A stretch of 64,000 nucleotides of DNA from Sinosporangium album. GTDB taxonomy: Bacteria > Actinomycetota > Actinomycetes > Streptosporangiales > Streptosporangiaceae. The notes under the pieces were generated by a model. That model did no database searches. It was not told the DNA's origin and was given only the letters and a program-made list of their open reading frames with translations. The position numbers and the translations under genes are program-made. The stretch is taken from positions 158,435 to 222,434 of the forward strand of contig NZ_FNCN01000012.1 of NCBI RefSeq assembly GCF_900100605.1. Reading direction: 5' to 3'. Below, in pieces: positions 1 through 8,767 of the stretch. The stretch's first letter is position 1. Each line of letters begins with the position of its first letter.

Positions 1-744
1 GGCACGCCGGACGCGCCGCTCGTGCGGGTCCTGCCGAACCGGCGGCGCCCCGGCCTCCCCGGGGCACGCAACACCGGCATCGAGGCGCTCTCCACCGACC
101 TGGTGGCGTTCTGCGACGACGACGACGAATGGCTGCCCGGCAAACTGGACGCCCAGGTGTCCGCCCTCGCGGCCGAACCGGGGGCCGTGTTCGCCAGCTG
201 CGCCATCGAGGTGGCCTACGGCTCGCGCCGGGTCCCGAGGCACGCCGGCACCGCGAGGGTCACCCGCGCGCACCTCGTCCGCTCCCGCATGGTGATGGTG
301 CACTCGTCGACGTTCCTGTTCCGCCGGGGCTCCCTGCGGGTGGATGAGAGCGCTCCCGCGGGCCAGAACGAGGACTGGGACCTCGCGCTGCGCGCCGCGG
401 GCCTGCGGCCCATCGTCAACGTGGACTCGCCGCTCGTGCGCGTCCACTGGGGGGCTTCGCACTATGTGGCCCGCTGGGCCGATCGCATCGCCGGGCTCGA
501 GTGGATGCTCGCCCGGCATCCGGAACTGACCGTGGATCCGCGCGGCGCGGCGCGGATCTACGGTCAGCTCGCCTTCCACCACGCCGCGCTCGGCCATCGC
601 CGCGAAGCCGGCAGGTGGGCCTGGCGGGCGTTCGCCGCGCGGCGCGCCGAACCGAGGGCGCCCATAGCGCTCGCCGTGGCGGCGCGGCTGGTCCCGGCGC
701 GCACCGTCGTCAGCCTCCTCCACACCCGCGGGCACGGCATCTGA
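1..744 (+). CDS. Glycosyltransferase family 2, 5'-truncated
   Basis: The reading frame is open from base 1, so the true start lies before the window; 247 codons are visible. The sequence LPGARNTGIEAL followed by FCDDDDEWLPGKL is the nucleotide-sugar and metal-binding region of GT-A fold family 2 enzymes (the Asp cluster stands for the DxD motif). No membrane segment is seen in the visible part, so it is a cytoplasmic enzyme adding a sugar from an NDP donor. Its stop overlaps the start of the WecG-like gene (TGATG), so the two are translationally coupled. Role in the adjacent exopolysaccharide locus is inferred from position; acceptor and donor cannot be read from sequence. Confidence 0.85.
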   Translation, partial: GTPDAPLVRVLPNRRRPGLPGARNTGIEALSTDLVAFCDDDDEWLPGKLDAQVSALAAEPGAVFASCAIEVAYGSRRVPRHAGTARVTRAHLVRSRMVMVHSSTFLFRRGSLRVDESAPAGQNEDWDLALRAAGLRPIVNVDSPLVRVHWGASHYVARWADRIAGLEWMLARHPELTVDPRGAARIYGQLAFHHAALGHRREAGRWAWRAFAARRAEPRAPIALAVAARLVPARTVVSLLHTRGHGI

Positions 745-1619
745 TGAGCCCGTCCGCCTCCGGGGCAGCCCCCGCCGCCGACGTCCCCCCGGCGGCCGTG
801 CCGCCGCGTCCCGGGCCGGGAAGGGTCGAGGTCGCGGGGGTATGGGTCGACGCCCTGACGGAGGGCGAGGTGGTGGAGCGGGTGGCCGCCGCCGCGCGGG
901 CGGGGCGCGGCGGGCACATCGTGACGCCGAACGTCGACATCTGCCGGGCCGCCGCCCGTGACGCGGCGGTCCGCGCGCTGGTGGCGAGGGCCGACATCGC
1001 GGTGGCGGACGGCATGCCGCTCGTGTGGGCGAGCAGGCTGCTCGGCAGCGCGCTTCCCGAGCGGGTGACGGGGGCCGACCTGATCTGGTCGCTGTCGGCG
1101 ATGGCCGCGGCCGAAGCCCTACCGGTATACCTGCTGGGCGGCCCCCCGGGAGTGGTGGAGCACGCGGCCGAGGTGCTGAGCGCGCGGAGCCCGGGGCTGG
1201 TGGTGGCCGGGGTGTCGGCTCCGCCGTACGGGTTCGAGAGCAGCGCGGAGGGCGTCGCGGAGGTGCGGGAGGCGCTGGTGGCGGCGGCTCCCCGGCTTGT
1301 GTTCGTGGGGCTCGGGTTCCCCAAGCAGGACCGGCTGATCGCCGAGCTGCGGGAGTGCATGCCGGGCGTCTGGTTCGTCGGGTGCGGGGCGGCGATCGCG
1401 TTCACGGCGGGAGCCGTACGGCGGGCGCCCGAGTGGATGCGCGACGCCGGGCTGGAGTGGCTGTTCCGGCTGATCAGTGAGCCGGGGCGGCTGGCGCGGC
1501 GCTACCTGGTGGACGATCTGCCGTTCGCGCTCCGCCTGCTGGCGATGTGCCTGCTCAGCCGGGTGCGCCGCCGGGTGGTGCGGGGGCGGCGCGGAGAGCT
1601 CGCGCGAGGCCGGGGGTAA
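744..1619 (+). CDS. WecG/TagA/CpsF family glycosyltransferase
   Basis: The 291-residue product has a disordered Pro/Ala N-terminus (about 30 residues) and then the GT26 fold: IVTPNVDICRAA near residue 60, ADGMPLVWASRLLG near 90, YLLGGPPG near 130 and GFPKQD near 190, all typical of WecG/TagA enzymes that transfer ManNAc or a related sugar to an undecaprenyl-diphosphate-linked acceptor at the inner membrane face. The ATG overlaps the previous stop. The C-terminus is Arg-rich, as expected for a peripheral membrane enzyme. It converges on the sulfotransferase operon with only about 28 bp between stops. Family call is firm; the sugar is not known. Confidence 0.9.
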   Translation: MSPSASGAAPAADVPPAAVPPRPGPGRVEVAGVWVDALTEGEVVERVAAAARAGRGGHIVTPNVDICRAAARDAAVRALVARADIAVADGMPLVWASRLLGSALPERVTGADLIWSLSAMAAAEALPVYLLGGPPGVVEHAAEVLSARSPGLVVAGVSAPPYGFESSAEGVAEVREALVAAAPRLVFVGLGFPKQDRLIAELRECMPGVWFVGCGAAIAFTAGAVRRAPEWMRDAGLEWLFRLISEPGRLARRYLVDDLPFALRLLAMCLLSRVRRRVVRGRRGELARGRG

Positions 1620-1647
1620 CGGCCGCCGCGCTCACGCCCCCGCAAGG

Positions 1648-2571
1648 TCAGACGCGGGGTTCGGCGCCGGTGAGGGCCCGGACCCTGGCGATCTCCTCCG
1701 GCGTGAGCCTGTCGGCGTAGGTCGTGAGGGCCTGGCGGGAGTCCATGGGCCGATAGGCCGTGCGGGACAGGCCCGACCAGGCGAAACCCCGTCGTTCCCG
1801 GTGCGAGGCGGAGCCCGTGCAGGCGCGTCTGACGCGCCGCTCCGCCGCGGGCGACCAGGTCAGCCCGCACCAGTCGTAGAGGCGCCGGAAGGCGTTCACC
1901 GGGTCGGCCGCCAGGTCTTCGTAGCGGACGCGCAGGATGCCAGGATGCCGGGCCGCGAGGCGCGCGGCGAGGGTGTCGGCCAGCCGCCAGAGCGCGGCGA
2001 TCTTCACGAGGCGGTCCTGCTCGTCGATCAACGACCACACCCCGTGGACCTCGGGGTGATCCCGCAGAAGCAGCGGCTGTTCGAGGAGCTCGCGGAAGTG
2101 CACCGTCCACCCGAGCCGCCACCAGCTCCCCACGAGCGAGACCGGGTCGCGGGTGAGCAGGATCACCCGGCATCCCAGCCGCTCGGCGAACCAGCCGGCC
2201 GACAGCACCGCGAAGGGGTCGTCGAGCAGCGCGCGTCGCCCGGCGAGGCGGCCGAGGGTGAAGGCGGTGCCGTACCGCGCCGTGCGGGCCAGGTCGTAGA
2301 GCGAGTGGTTGCGGCGGAGTTCGGGAAGAAGGTGGTATTTGAGGGCGACGGTGTCCTGGAAGGCGGGAAGCCAGGTCTCGTCCTGGTCCGGGCTGATGTA
2401 TTGGAAGCGGTGGGTGACCTCGGCCTTGAGCACGCCCGGGCAGAGGCCGGGCGGGTGCTGGGGGTTGAGCGGCTCGTTGACGTAGACGACCTCGCCGCCG
2501 GCGGCGAGCATCTTGCCGGTCCAGCTTGTGCCGCTGCGCGGCAGGCCGGTGACGAGGATCGGCGCGTTCAT
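1648..2571 (-). CDS. Sulfotransferase family protein (first copy)
   Basis: The 307-residue product starts with TGLPRSGTSWTGKML (residues 6-20), the 5'-phosphosulfate-binding loop that holds PAPS, and has RDPVSLVGSWW near residue 145 as the 3'-phosphate-binding segment. It should transfer sulfate from PAPS to a hydroxyl or amine, probably on a sugar given the neighbours. The ATG overlaps the flippase stop by four bases (ATGA), so it is the last gene of the minus-strand operon. A longer reading frame runs upstream in the same frame but is antisense-type noise inside the flippase gene. Acceptor is inferred only from context. Confidence 0.88.
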   Translation of the reverse strand: MNAPILVTGLPRSGTSWTGKMLAAGGEVVYVNEPLNPQHPPGLCPGVLKAEVTHRFQYISPDQDETWLPAFQDTVALKYHLLPELRRNHSLYDLARTARYGTAFTLGRLAGRRALLDDPFAVLSAGWFAERLGCRVILLTRDPVSLVGSWWRLGWTVHFRELLEQPLLLRDHPEVHGVWSLIDEQDRLVKIAALWRLADTLAARLAARHPGILRVRYEDLAADPVNAFRRLYDWCGLTWSPAAERRVRRACTGSASHRERRGFAWSGLSRTAYRPMDSRQALTTYADRLTPEEIARVRALTGAEPRV

Positions 2572-3800
2572 CGGGCCCCCTGGGAGAGGGGGAGCGGAAA
2601 GGGGCGCAAGCCGTACAGGCGGTGGATGCGCACGAGGGGGAGGAGGTTTTTGACCAGCATGCCGCCCGACCAGCCCAGGGCGGCCCCGAGGGCGCCGTAG
2701 GCGGGGACGAGGAGGACGTCCAGGGCCACGGTGACGGCGATGGCGAGCAGGAGATTCACCATGCTTGAGGTGGTGTGTCCTGCGGCGGTGAGCACGACGT
2801 CGGCCATGCCGCACGCGGTGGCCAGCATCATGGTCCCCGACAGCACCAGCGCCACGGGCGCGCCCGCCGTATACGTCATGCCGAACACCCGCAGGATCAC
2901 CGGGGCGAACGCCGCGTAGCCCAGCCAGATCGGCCAGGTCAGCAGCACCAGCCACCGCGTGGACGCCTGGTAGATCTCTCGCGTGCCGTCCAGATCGCCG
3001 CCGGCCAGCGTGCGCACCAGCCGGGGTTGCGCCGCCTGGGCGAGGCCGCGGCCCGCGAGCTGCCCGACGACCTTGAAACGCGTGGCGGCCGTATAGACCG
3101 CGGCCTCCACCGGGCCCGCCAGCATGGCCACGATCACGACGTCCATGCGCTGGAACACCGCCTGCACCGCCCCCGCCACCGACCGCGGCGCGGTGTGCCG
3201 CCACAGCTCGCCCGCAGCCCCGCGCGCGTCGCACGCGCCGAGCCCCCTTGCCCGCCGCGCGACCAGAAGCGCCGCGCCCACGACCACTACGGCGTACGGC
3301 ACGGCCCACGCGACCGGGAGCCACGCCACCTCGCCGGCCGCCGCCGCCACGGCCACCAGCCCCACCTGGCCGAGCGGTAGCGCCAGCCCCTCCAGCAGCA
3401 GCGTCGCCCGCATCGAGCCGTATCCCCTGGTCGCCGACACCAGGATGTCCGCCGCGACCACCATCGGGACCGCCAGTGCGAACACCTGCATCCCGGGCAC
3501 GAAGGCGGCGGGTACGGCGACGGCCGCCGACACCAGAACGGGCGGCACCAGGGCCGCCCGAATGTAGCCCGACGCGTCCGCCCGCTCGTCCCCGGAGTGC
3601 GGCCGACTGAGGAAGTAGACCAACCCGTTGCCGGCGTCCAGCTTGAGCACACCGGCCACCATGAGCGTGACGGCCATGGCGGTGAAGAACTTGCCCGCCT
3701 CGGCGGTGCTGAACGCCCGGGTGACCACGGCGACGAGGGCGAACTGCGCGAGCCCCGACGTCGCGGCGCCGGCGAGCCCGGCGAGTCTGGCGCGGGTCAC
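2568..3800 (-). CDS. Polysaccharide flippase (Wzx / MOP superfamily)
   Basis: The product is 410 residues of mostly hydrophobic sequence with about twelve predicted membrane spans. GLAQFALVAVVTRAFSTAEAGKFF at the N-terminus is the helix 1-2 region characteristic of Wzx-type oligosaccharide flippases in the MOP superfamily. These move undecaprenyl-linked repeat units across the cytoplasmic membrane. The start is GTG, seven bases after the stop of the second sulfotransferase. It overlaps the downstream sulfotransferase start. Together with the O-antigen ligase-like and Wzz-like proteins it makes a Wzx/Wzy-type assembly route likely. Confidence 0.85.
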   Translation of the reverse strand: MTRARLAGLAGAATSGLAQFALVAVVTRAFSTAEAGKFFTAMAVTLMVAGVLKLDAGNGLVYFLSRPHSGDERADASGYIRAALVPPVLVSAAVAVPAAFVPGMQVFALAVPMVVAADILVSATRGYGSMRATLLLEGLALPLGQVGLVAVAAAAGEVAWLPVAWAVPYAVVVVGAALLVARRARGLGACDARGAAGELWRHTAPRSVAGAVQAVFQRMDVVIVAMLAGPVEAAVYTAATRFKVVGQLAGRGLAQAAQPRLVRTLAGGDLDGTREIYQASTRWLVLLTWPIWLGYAAFAPVILRVFGMTYTAGAPVALVLSGTMMLATACGMADVVLTAAGHTTSSMVNLLLAIAVTVALDVLLVPAYGALGAALGWSGGMLVKNLLPLVRIHRLYGLRPFPLPLSQGAR

Positions 3801-3807
3801 TCCGGTC

Positions 3808-4665
3808 TCACATGCGCCACGACGGGGTCGTGCCGAGCCACGTCGTCAGCATCGAATCCCACGGCTCGAAGTGGTCGTAGAGCCGGGTGCGCAGCGACTC
3901 GGGCATCTCCGACGGCCGTGACCTCGCGTTGTGCCGCTCGAACACGGGGTCGCCCATGTGGGGGAGCCCGAGGAAGTGCAGGACGCGGTCGTAGGACTCG
4001 GCCGGGTCGGCGAAGAAACGGTGGCTGTCGAGCACGAGCACGCGGTCGGGCCCGATCAGGGGGTCGAGCCGCGCGAGCTGGTGCGCATAGCGTCCCCGGC
4101 CGAGGTAGGCGTGGTGGCGGTGCGACAGGCTGACGGAGTTCGGGGAGGCGCAGACGCGTTCCTCCTCACCCTGGAGGCGCTCCTCCTCCAGGGCCACCGC
4201 ACGTTCGAAGGACGCTTCGTGTTCGAAGCCGCGCGCGAGTTCGTGCGCGTGCGCCGACCGGGCGCGTTCGACGGGGTCGCGCACTAAGACGATGAGCTTG
4301 ACGCCCGGCAGATCCCACCCGATGCGGGCGGTGGCGAGCGGGTGGAACAGGTAGTACGGCGACGACTCGAACGCCTGAGGCCGTATCCCGTATCTCCGCT
4401 GCAGGCGGGACACCGTCGCCTCAAGGGGGAAGTGGGCGCGATACCAGGACAGGCCCTTGGCGTAGTTGACGTCGAAGTAGTGGACCCCCTTGTGCAGCAC
4501 CGGTTTGAGCATCAGCGGATGCTGCGAAAGCGCGCGGTAGAGCGATGTCGTGCCGCACCGCTGCGCGCCGGTGATCATGAATGAGGGCAGTATCCGTGCG
4601 GCAGAGGTGATTCGTCCGGTGGTGCGTGAGACGGCGTGGACGGAGCGTTTCACGGTGGGATTCAC
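3808..4665 (-). CDS. Sulfotransferase domain protein (second copy)
   Basis: The 285-residue product has ITGAQRCGTTSLYRAL at residues 31-46, the PAPS 5'-phosphosulfate loop of the heparan N-deacetylase/N-sulfotransferase-like branch, then KGVHYFD near residue 60 and LIVLVRDPVERARSAHAHE near 125 as the 3'-phosphate site. It is clearly a different subfamily from the sulfotransferase at the end of the same operon, so two positions or two sugars may be sulfated. The start is GTG overlapping the kinase stop (GTGA). Cytoplasmic; the cosubstrate would come from the APS kinase encoded near 11.2-12.4 kb. Confidence 0.87.
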   Translation of the reverse strand: MNPTVKRSVHAVSRTTGRITSAARILPSFMITGAQRCGTTSLYRALSQHPLMLKPVLHKGVHYFDVNYAKGLSWYRAHFPLEATVSRLQRRYGIRPQAFESSPYYLFHPLATARIGWDLPGVKLIVLVRDPVERARSAHAHELARGFEHEASFERAVALEEERLQGEEERVCASPNSVSLSHRHHAYLGRGRYAHQLARLDPLIGPDRVLVLDSHRFFADPAESYDRVLHFLGLPHMGDPVFERHNARSRPSEMPESLRTRLYDHFEPWDSMLTTWLGTTPSWRM

Positions 4666-5579
4666 AACAGCACCTCTTGGTGATCAATGAGAGGGTTGAG
4701 CCAGGTTTGCGGCGGGCCGAGCGGTTCGTGTCCGTCGTCGGCGTGCCGCCGCGCCAAGGTGATCAGATAGTGGACGACCGTGCGCCGGGCCTCGTCGGCC
4801 GCCGTGCCGTACGGCTCCAGCACGCGTACGGCCTGGGCCAGCGTGGCCTGCGCCGCGACCGCCGGGGGCATCCGGCGCAGGGCCCGCTGGAAGAAGTGGT
4901 GGACCGCGTCGAAGCCGAGGGGGACGTCCGTCTCGAAACGCTCCCAGTCCCACACCAGCAGCCGCCCGTCGGGCCCGGCTGCGATGTTCCACGGCGAGAA
5001 GTCGCCGTGCCAGGCCCAGTCCCGGCCCGAGCGGCGTCCGGTCTCCGCGATCTCCCGCACGGCGGAGACGATCAGGTCGCCGTCGCGGACGGGACGACCC
5101 TCCGGCAGCGGGGACAGGGCCAGAACCTCGACATCGCGCCACGTGCCGTGGTGGAGGACCGCCGGCACCGCCACGGTCTTCAGCGGCATGTCGGCGAGCG
5201 CGTGCAGCGCGGACGCCTCGGACCTGACCAGCTCACGCGTCATGGCCGTGTCGCCCACCTTGACGTAGGCCACCAGGACGCCCCGGCCGTCGTGCACCTC
5301 CAGGATGGGTTTCCGGTTGGCCCTGCGGGCCGGCCGTACATGGAACGAGACCCGCACCGGGCCGCCGAACACCTCACTCAGGTGCGCCTCGACGCTGTCG
5401 CCGCCGACCGGCACCGGGACCGGCGGGCCGATCGCCCGGTGCCACCATCGGCGCGGGACGAGCCGCCGCGGCACCGCCGTATGGGGCAGGACCGTGTACG
5501 GCCTCGCGGGGCCGGGGTCGGGGAACAGTCGGCCGATCGTACGGCCCAGGTAGTGAAGGCGGAGAGAGGCGTCGTTCAT
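4662..5579 (-). CDS. Phosphotransferase of the APH/choline kinase fold
   Basis: The 305-residue product shows HGDFSPWNI near residue 195, which is the catalytic loop of aminoglycoside/choline kinase-like enzymes (Asp as base, Asn for metal), and VWDWERF about 15 residues later as the DFG-like metal site. AYVKVGDT near residue 105 supplies the ATP-binding Lys. ATG at 5577-5579 was chosen because it overlaps the preceding stop by four bases; the frame extends ten codons further upstream. Lying between a polymerase-like and a sulfotransferase gene, it more likely phosphorylates a sugar or lipid-linked intermediate than an antibiotic, but no substrate is visible. Confidence 0.75.
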   Translation of the reverse strand: MNDASLRLHYLGRTIGRLFPDPGPARPYTVLPHTAVPRRLVPRRWWHRAIGPPVPVPVGGDSVEAHLSEVFGGPVRVSFHVRPARRANRKPILEVHDGRGVLVAYVKVGDTAMTRELVRSEASALHALADMPLKTVAVPAVLHHGTWRDVEVLALSPLPEGRPVRDGDLIVSAVREIAETGRRSGRDWAWHGDFSPWNIAAGPDGRLLVWDWERFETDVPLGFDAVHHFFQRALRRMPPAVAAQATLAQAVRVLEPYGTAADEARRTVVHYLITLARRHADDGHEPLGPPQTWLNPLIDHQEVLL

Positions 5580-6928
5580 GCGGACTCCGGCGTCTGCGAG
5601 TTGCGCCACAGGAGGGCGAACGAGATCAAGTAGAGGCTGAGAGGCGTGACCAGGCCGTCGTACACGAACATGTAGAGCAGGACAAGGATCATCACGAGCA
5701 CCCCGGCCAGCCCGATCGGGCTGCGGTCACGCCAGTGGCGCCGGACCGCGCCGACGAAGAACAGGACGTACAGCGCGGCGCCCGTGAAACCCTGCGCGAT
5801 CAGCAGATGCCACAACTGCCCGTCGCTGCCGAGTGGCGGATGCCCGCAGGTCGGGCACCAGTCGCTCTTGCCCGTGGTGATGGACCGGTGGTTGCCCTGG
5901 GCGTTGCGCGTGTTGCCGTATCCCACGACCGGCGAGTGCAGGGCGGCGGCGAGCGTGGACGACACCGTGAACGCGCGGATGTCGTTGCTGTGCGGGCTGT
6001 CCAGCCGCTCGGTCACCATGGCGTGCAGGGGAGTGGTGACGAACAGCAGGGCCGCGCCGGCGGCGACGGCGCACAGCGCCATCCTCGCCTTCCCGCCGAG
6101 CCGGACCAGCAGGTAGACGACGCTCACGCCGATGCCGACCCAGAGGCCCCGGTTGAGCGAGTAGACCACCGGCACGGCGGCGATCGCGAGGACGGCCGCG
6201 GCGAACAGCTTGCGCCGGGCTCCGCCGTACACCCACCAGCCCACCACGAACCAGACGAGCAGCACCGACAGATTGCCGCCCCAGGCGTTGGCCCACTCGA
6301 ACGGCGCCTCGGGCCTGGGCGAGGCGTAGCCCAGCACCCACTGGGTCTGCGCGGCCGTGGGGTGGATCAGGTTGCGCACGAACGAGTTGCCGCCGATCCA
6401 CTCGGGCAGCAGGAGCTCCACCGGGGAGGTGAACTCGAAACGCGGCGCGATCACCCCCAGCACCCCGCCGGCCACCGTGGTGAGGAACAGCGCCCCCATC
6501 CACCGCACGAGCGTGAGCTGGGGAAGCTCCTTCTCGGTGAGGTTGCCGAGGTACAGCACCACGATCAGGACCGACACGTAGAGCATCAGCCGCATCGTGT
6601 AGCCGAGCATCCGGCCGGGGCCGATCTCCACGGCGTAGCCCGGCGGCGACTCGGCCAGCATCAGGGCCGAGAGCAGGTAGACGGCCAGGAAGAGCATCCA
6701 CCAGCCGAACCCGGGTGGCACCCGCAGGGGCCGCCGCCGCCACAGCACCACCGCCATCGGCACGGCCACCACGATCACCGACAGGCCGCCGAACCCCAGC
6801 GCCCACCACAGGGGATAGCCGACGAGCAGCGCGCCGATCGGCCACGCGACGGGGTGTGCCCGGATCAGTGGCCGCACGTCGGGCTCGGCCCGGACCGAAG
6901 GCGGCGCGGCGGGCTCGGCCAGGCTCAC
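5576..6928 (-). CDS. O-antigen ligase/polymerase-like membrane protein (Wzy type)
   Basis: The 450-residue product has about eleven hydrophobic segments and a large extracellular loop in the second half around residues 330-390 (HPPLGSDGQLWHLLIAQG follows it), the topology of the O-antigen ligase/polymerase family (Wzy/WaaL). Such proteins join undecaprenyl-linked units on the outer face of the membrane. The start is GTG overlapping the Wzz-like stop (GTGA). The loop carries CPTCGHP, a small Cys pair that is not typical of every family member. Whether it polymerises or ligates cannot be settled from sequence. Confidence 0.8.
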   Translation of the reverse strand: MSLAEPAAPPSVRAEPDVRPLIRAHPVAWPIGALLVGYPLWWALGFGGLSVIVVAVPMAVVLWRRRPLRVPPGFGWWMLFLAVYLLSALMLAESPPGYAVEIGPGRMLGYTMRLMLYVSVLIVVLYLGNLTEKELPQLTLVRWMGALFLTTVAGGVLGVIAPRFEFTSPVELLLPEWIGGNSFVRNLIHPTAAQTQWVLGYASPRPEAPFEWANAWGGNLSVLLVWFVVGWWVYGGARRKLFAAAVLAIAAVPVVYSLNRGLWVGIGVSVVYLLVRLGGKARMALCAVAAGAALLFVTTPLHAMVTERLDSPHSNDIRAFTVSSTLAAALHSPVVGYGNTRNAQGNHRSITTGKSDWCPTCGHPPLGSDGQLWHLLIAQGFTGAALYVLFFVGAVRRHWRDRSPIGLAGVLVMILVLLYMFVYDGLVTPLSLYLISFALLWRNSQTPESA

Positions 6929-8271
6929 GTGACGCGCACCCCGGGCGCGTCGCCCGCCCGTCCGCCCTCACCCGCACGGCCGTGTACGGCATGAGCCGCC
7001 TTGACCGCCCCCTCGGACGCCCCGCGCGGCTTCCGTCCGCCCCGTCCACCCTGGCCGCCTCGGCCGCCCGGGATCAGCACCGCGCCGACCGTGGTCACCC
7101 CGTGGCGTGCGAGCCTGCCGGTCGCCACCGCCACGTCTCCCGCGCGGGCCCCGGCCGTCACCACCAGAAGCGCCGCGTCGGCGCGGGCCAGGTCGCCCAC
7201 GCCGCCTCCGAGCACGCTGACCGGAGCCAGAAGCGACAGCGACTCCGCCAGCACGGCCGCGTGCGGATTGGCGCGGCCGGGACCGGTGGATCCGCCTGCG
7301 GGAACCGGCTGGAGCAGCACCTGCCCGCTCGGGCACATCGCGATCATCGAGGCCGCCAGCTCCCGCAGGACCGCGTCCGACCAGGCGCCCCGCTCGGGGA
7401 GCACGGCCAGCACCGGCACCGACGTGAGCCGTTCGACGTCGGCCGCCGTGCGCAGCCGGGTGTCGGTGCGGTCGCGAACGAGCGCCGCGCCGGCGCCGAC
7501 GAGCAGGCCGATCATCAGGCCGCTGCCGAGGCTGACGGGGAGGTTCGGGGAGCTCGGGGCCGACGGGGGTTCGGCCTCGCCGATGACCGACCCCGGGGTG
7601 ACGGCGACGGTGTTGAGCGCGTCGTAGCGCAGGGCGAGCGTGGCGAGCTGCCTGTTCAGCATGGTCTGCCGGGCCGCGGTCAGGGTGTGCTGGGCGGTGC
7701 CGCGCGGGAGGGTCTGCAGGTCCGCCGCGCCCTTGGCAAGGCTCGCGGAGATCTGCCTGCGCTTGTCGGCCAGGGCCTTGAGCTGCGCGGACAGTGTCTC
7801 CTTGGCGGAGGTGGCGCGATGGGCGAGGTATGCCTTGGCGTAGGCGTTGGCGTGGGCCGCCGCGGTCTCGGGGCTCACGGCGTCGGCCGAGATGGCCAGC
7901 ACCGCGGAGTTCGGCGGCACGCTCACGTCGATGGCGGGAGGCTCCCCGGCCTGCCCGGCGGCCCGGAGCGTCTGCTCGGCCCGCTTCGCCACCACCGCCG
8001 ACACCGCGACCTGGGCCTCGGTGTCGAGGTTGAGCTGCTCGCGCTGGCGGTTGGTGACCTGGTTGACCTGCTCCTGCGCGCCCGTCGGGCTGACGAGGAC
8101 GTGGGCCGTGGCCGTGAACGTCTGCGGGGCGAGCCGCATCACCCCGAGCCCGCCGGCGAAGCCGGCCGTCAGGCAGAGCAGCGCGATGGCCCACTGTCGG
8201 CGGAGCGGGCCGAAGAGGTCGGCGAAGCCGTCACTGGAGCGACGGGCGGGGGTGTCCTGCGGCAGGCTCAT
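6925..8271 (-). CDS. Wzz-like chain-length determinant protein
   Basis: The 448-residue product has one membrane helix near residue 25-45 (IALLCLTAGFAGGLGVM), a long extracytoplasmic alpha-helical part with Gln-rich stretches, and a second helix around residues 255-275 (NLPVSLGSGLMIGLLVGAG) before a cytoplasmic Rossmann-like tail. This is the Wzz/polysaccharide co-polymerase arrangement, and the tail resembles a degenerate BY-kinase without a Walker A motif. ATG at 8269-8271 with GAGAGG about 11 bases upstream was preferred over a TTG fifteen codons earlier. First gene of the operon, so its promoter lies in the 8272-8767 gap. Confidence 0.8.
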   Translation of the reverse strand: MSLPQDTPARRSSDGFADLFGPLRRQWAIALLCLTAGFAGGLGVMRLAPQTFTATAHVLVSPTGAQEQVNQVTNRQREQLNLDTEAQVAVSAVVAKRAEQTLRAAGQAGEPPAIDVSVPPNSAVLAISADAVSPETAAAHANAYAKAYLAHRATSAKETLSAQLKALADKRRQISASLAKGAADLQTLPRGTAQHTLTAARQTMLNRQLATLALRYDALNTVAVTPGSVIGEAEPPSAPSSPNLPVSLGSGLMIGLLVGAGAALVRDRTDTRLRTAADVERLTSVPVLAVLPERGAWSDAVLRELAASMIAMCPSGQVLLQPVPAGGSTGPGRANPHAAVLAESLSLLAPVSVLGGGVGDLARADAALLVVTAGARAGDVAVATGRLARHGVTTVGAVLIPGGRGGQGGRGGRKPRGASEGAVKAAHAVHGRAGEGGRAGDAPGVRVT

Positions 8272-8767
8272 GAAGGCGGAATCCCTCTCGGCCGGGCGAA
8301 CGCTGGACCTCTCCAAGGCGACGCTTTACGTTGCGGGGTTCCCCAACTATAGAGCCCTCCCCGATTCTCATCAGGGGATAACCGAAATTCTCATGCCCCT
8401 CGATAGGCCAATCACGGACGCATAACGGGTGGGATGGTCGTTATTAGTCCGGAAATTTCCGCCAGTGGTTATAGCCATATGTCCGTATATGTGCGCCTGG
8501 GAGTGGGCTTTGTGGGTTCGGGCTCCTCGCGGAGAGGGCCTACCTTGTCGGTGTTGCAGCTGTTCATGGGATGTGCAGGGGTGTGCCGGAGCTCAGGATG
8601 AATGCCCGGCTGTGGGCCCGTAGGGCGGTGGGGCCGGGGGTCGGCTTTGACGATTCGCGAGCTGCTCGCGCGGCGAAGTCGGTCACGCGGCACCGCTTGC
8701 TGATGGGAAGGTAGGCGTCGAGAAAAACGGGGAATCCGTAGCCGGAGCCGAGGGGAGCTGGGCCGCG
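8272..8767. promoter_or_regulatory. Divergent promoter region between the Wzz-like and GH26-like genes
   Basis: No convincing gene is found in these 496 bases. The stretch from about 8330 to 8500 is clearly richer in A and T than the neighbouring genes, as expected for promoters on both strands. It contains a perfect 12-base palindrome CGGAAATTTCCG at 8450-8461, and a nearby ATATG-rich segment. The right half (8500-8767) is GC-rich and may be a long leader for the plus-strand gene. Confidence 0.5.

Noticed and set aside
4662..5579. Aminoglycoside resistance gene
   Set aside because: The APH fold is shared with many sugar and lipid kinases, and the gene lies inside a glycan operon.
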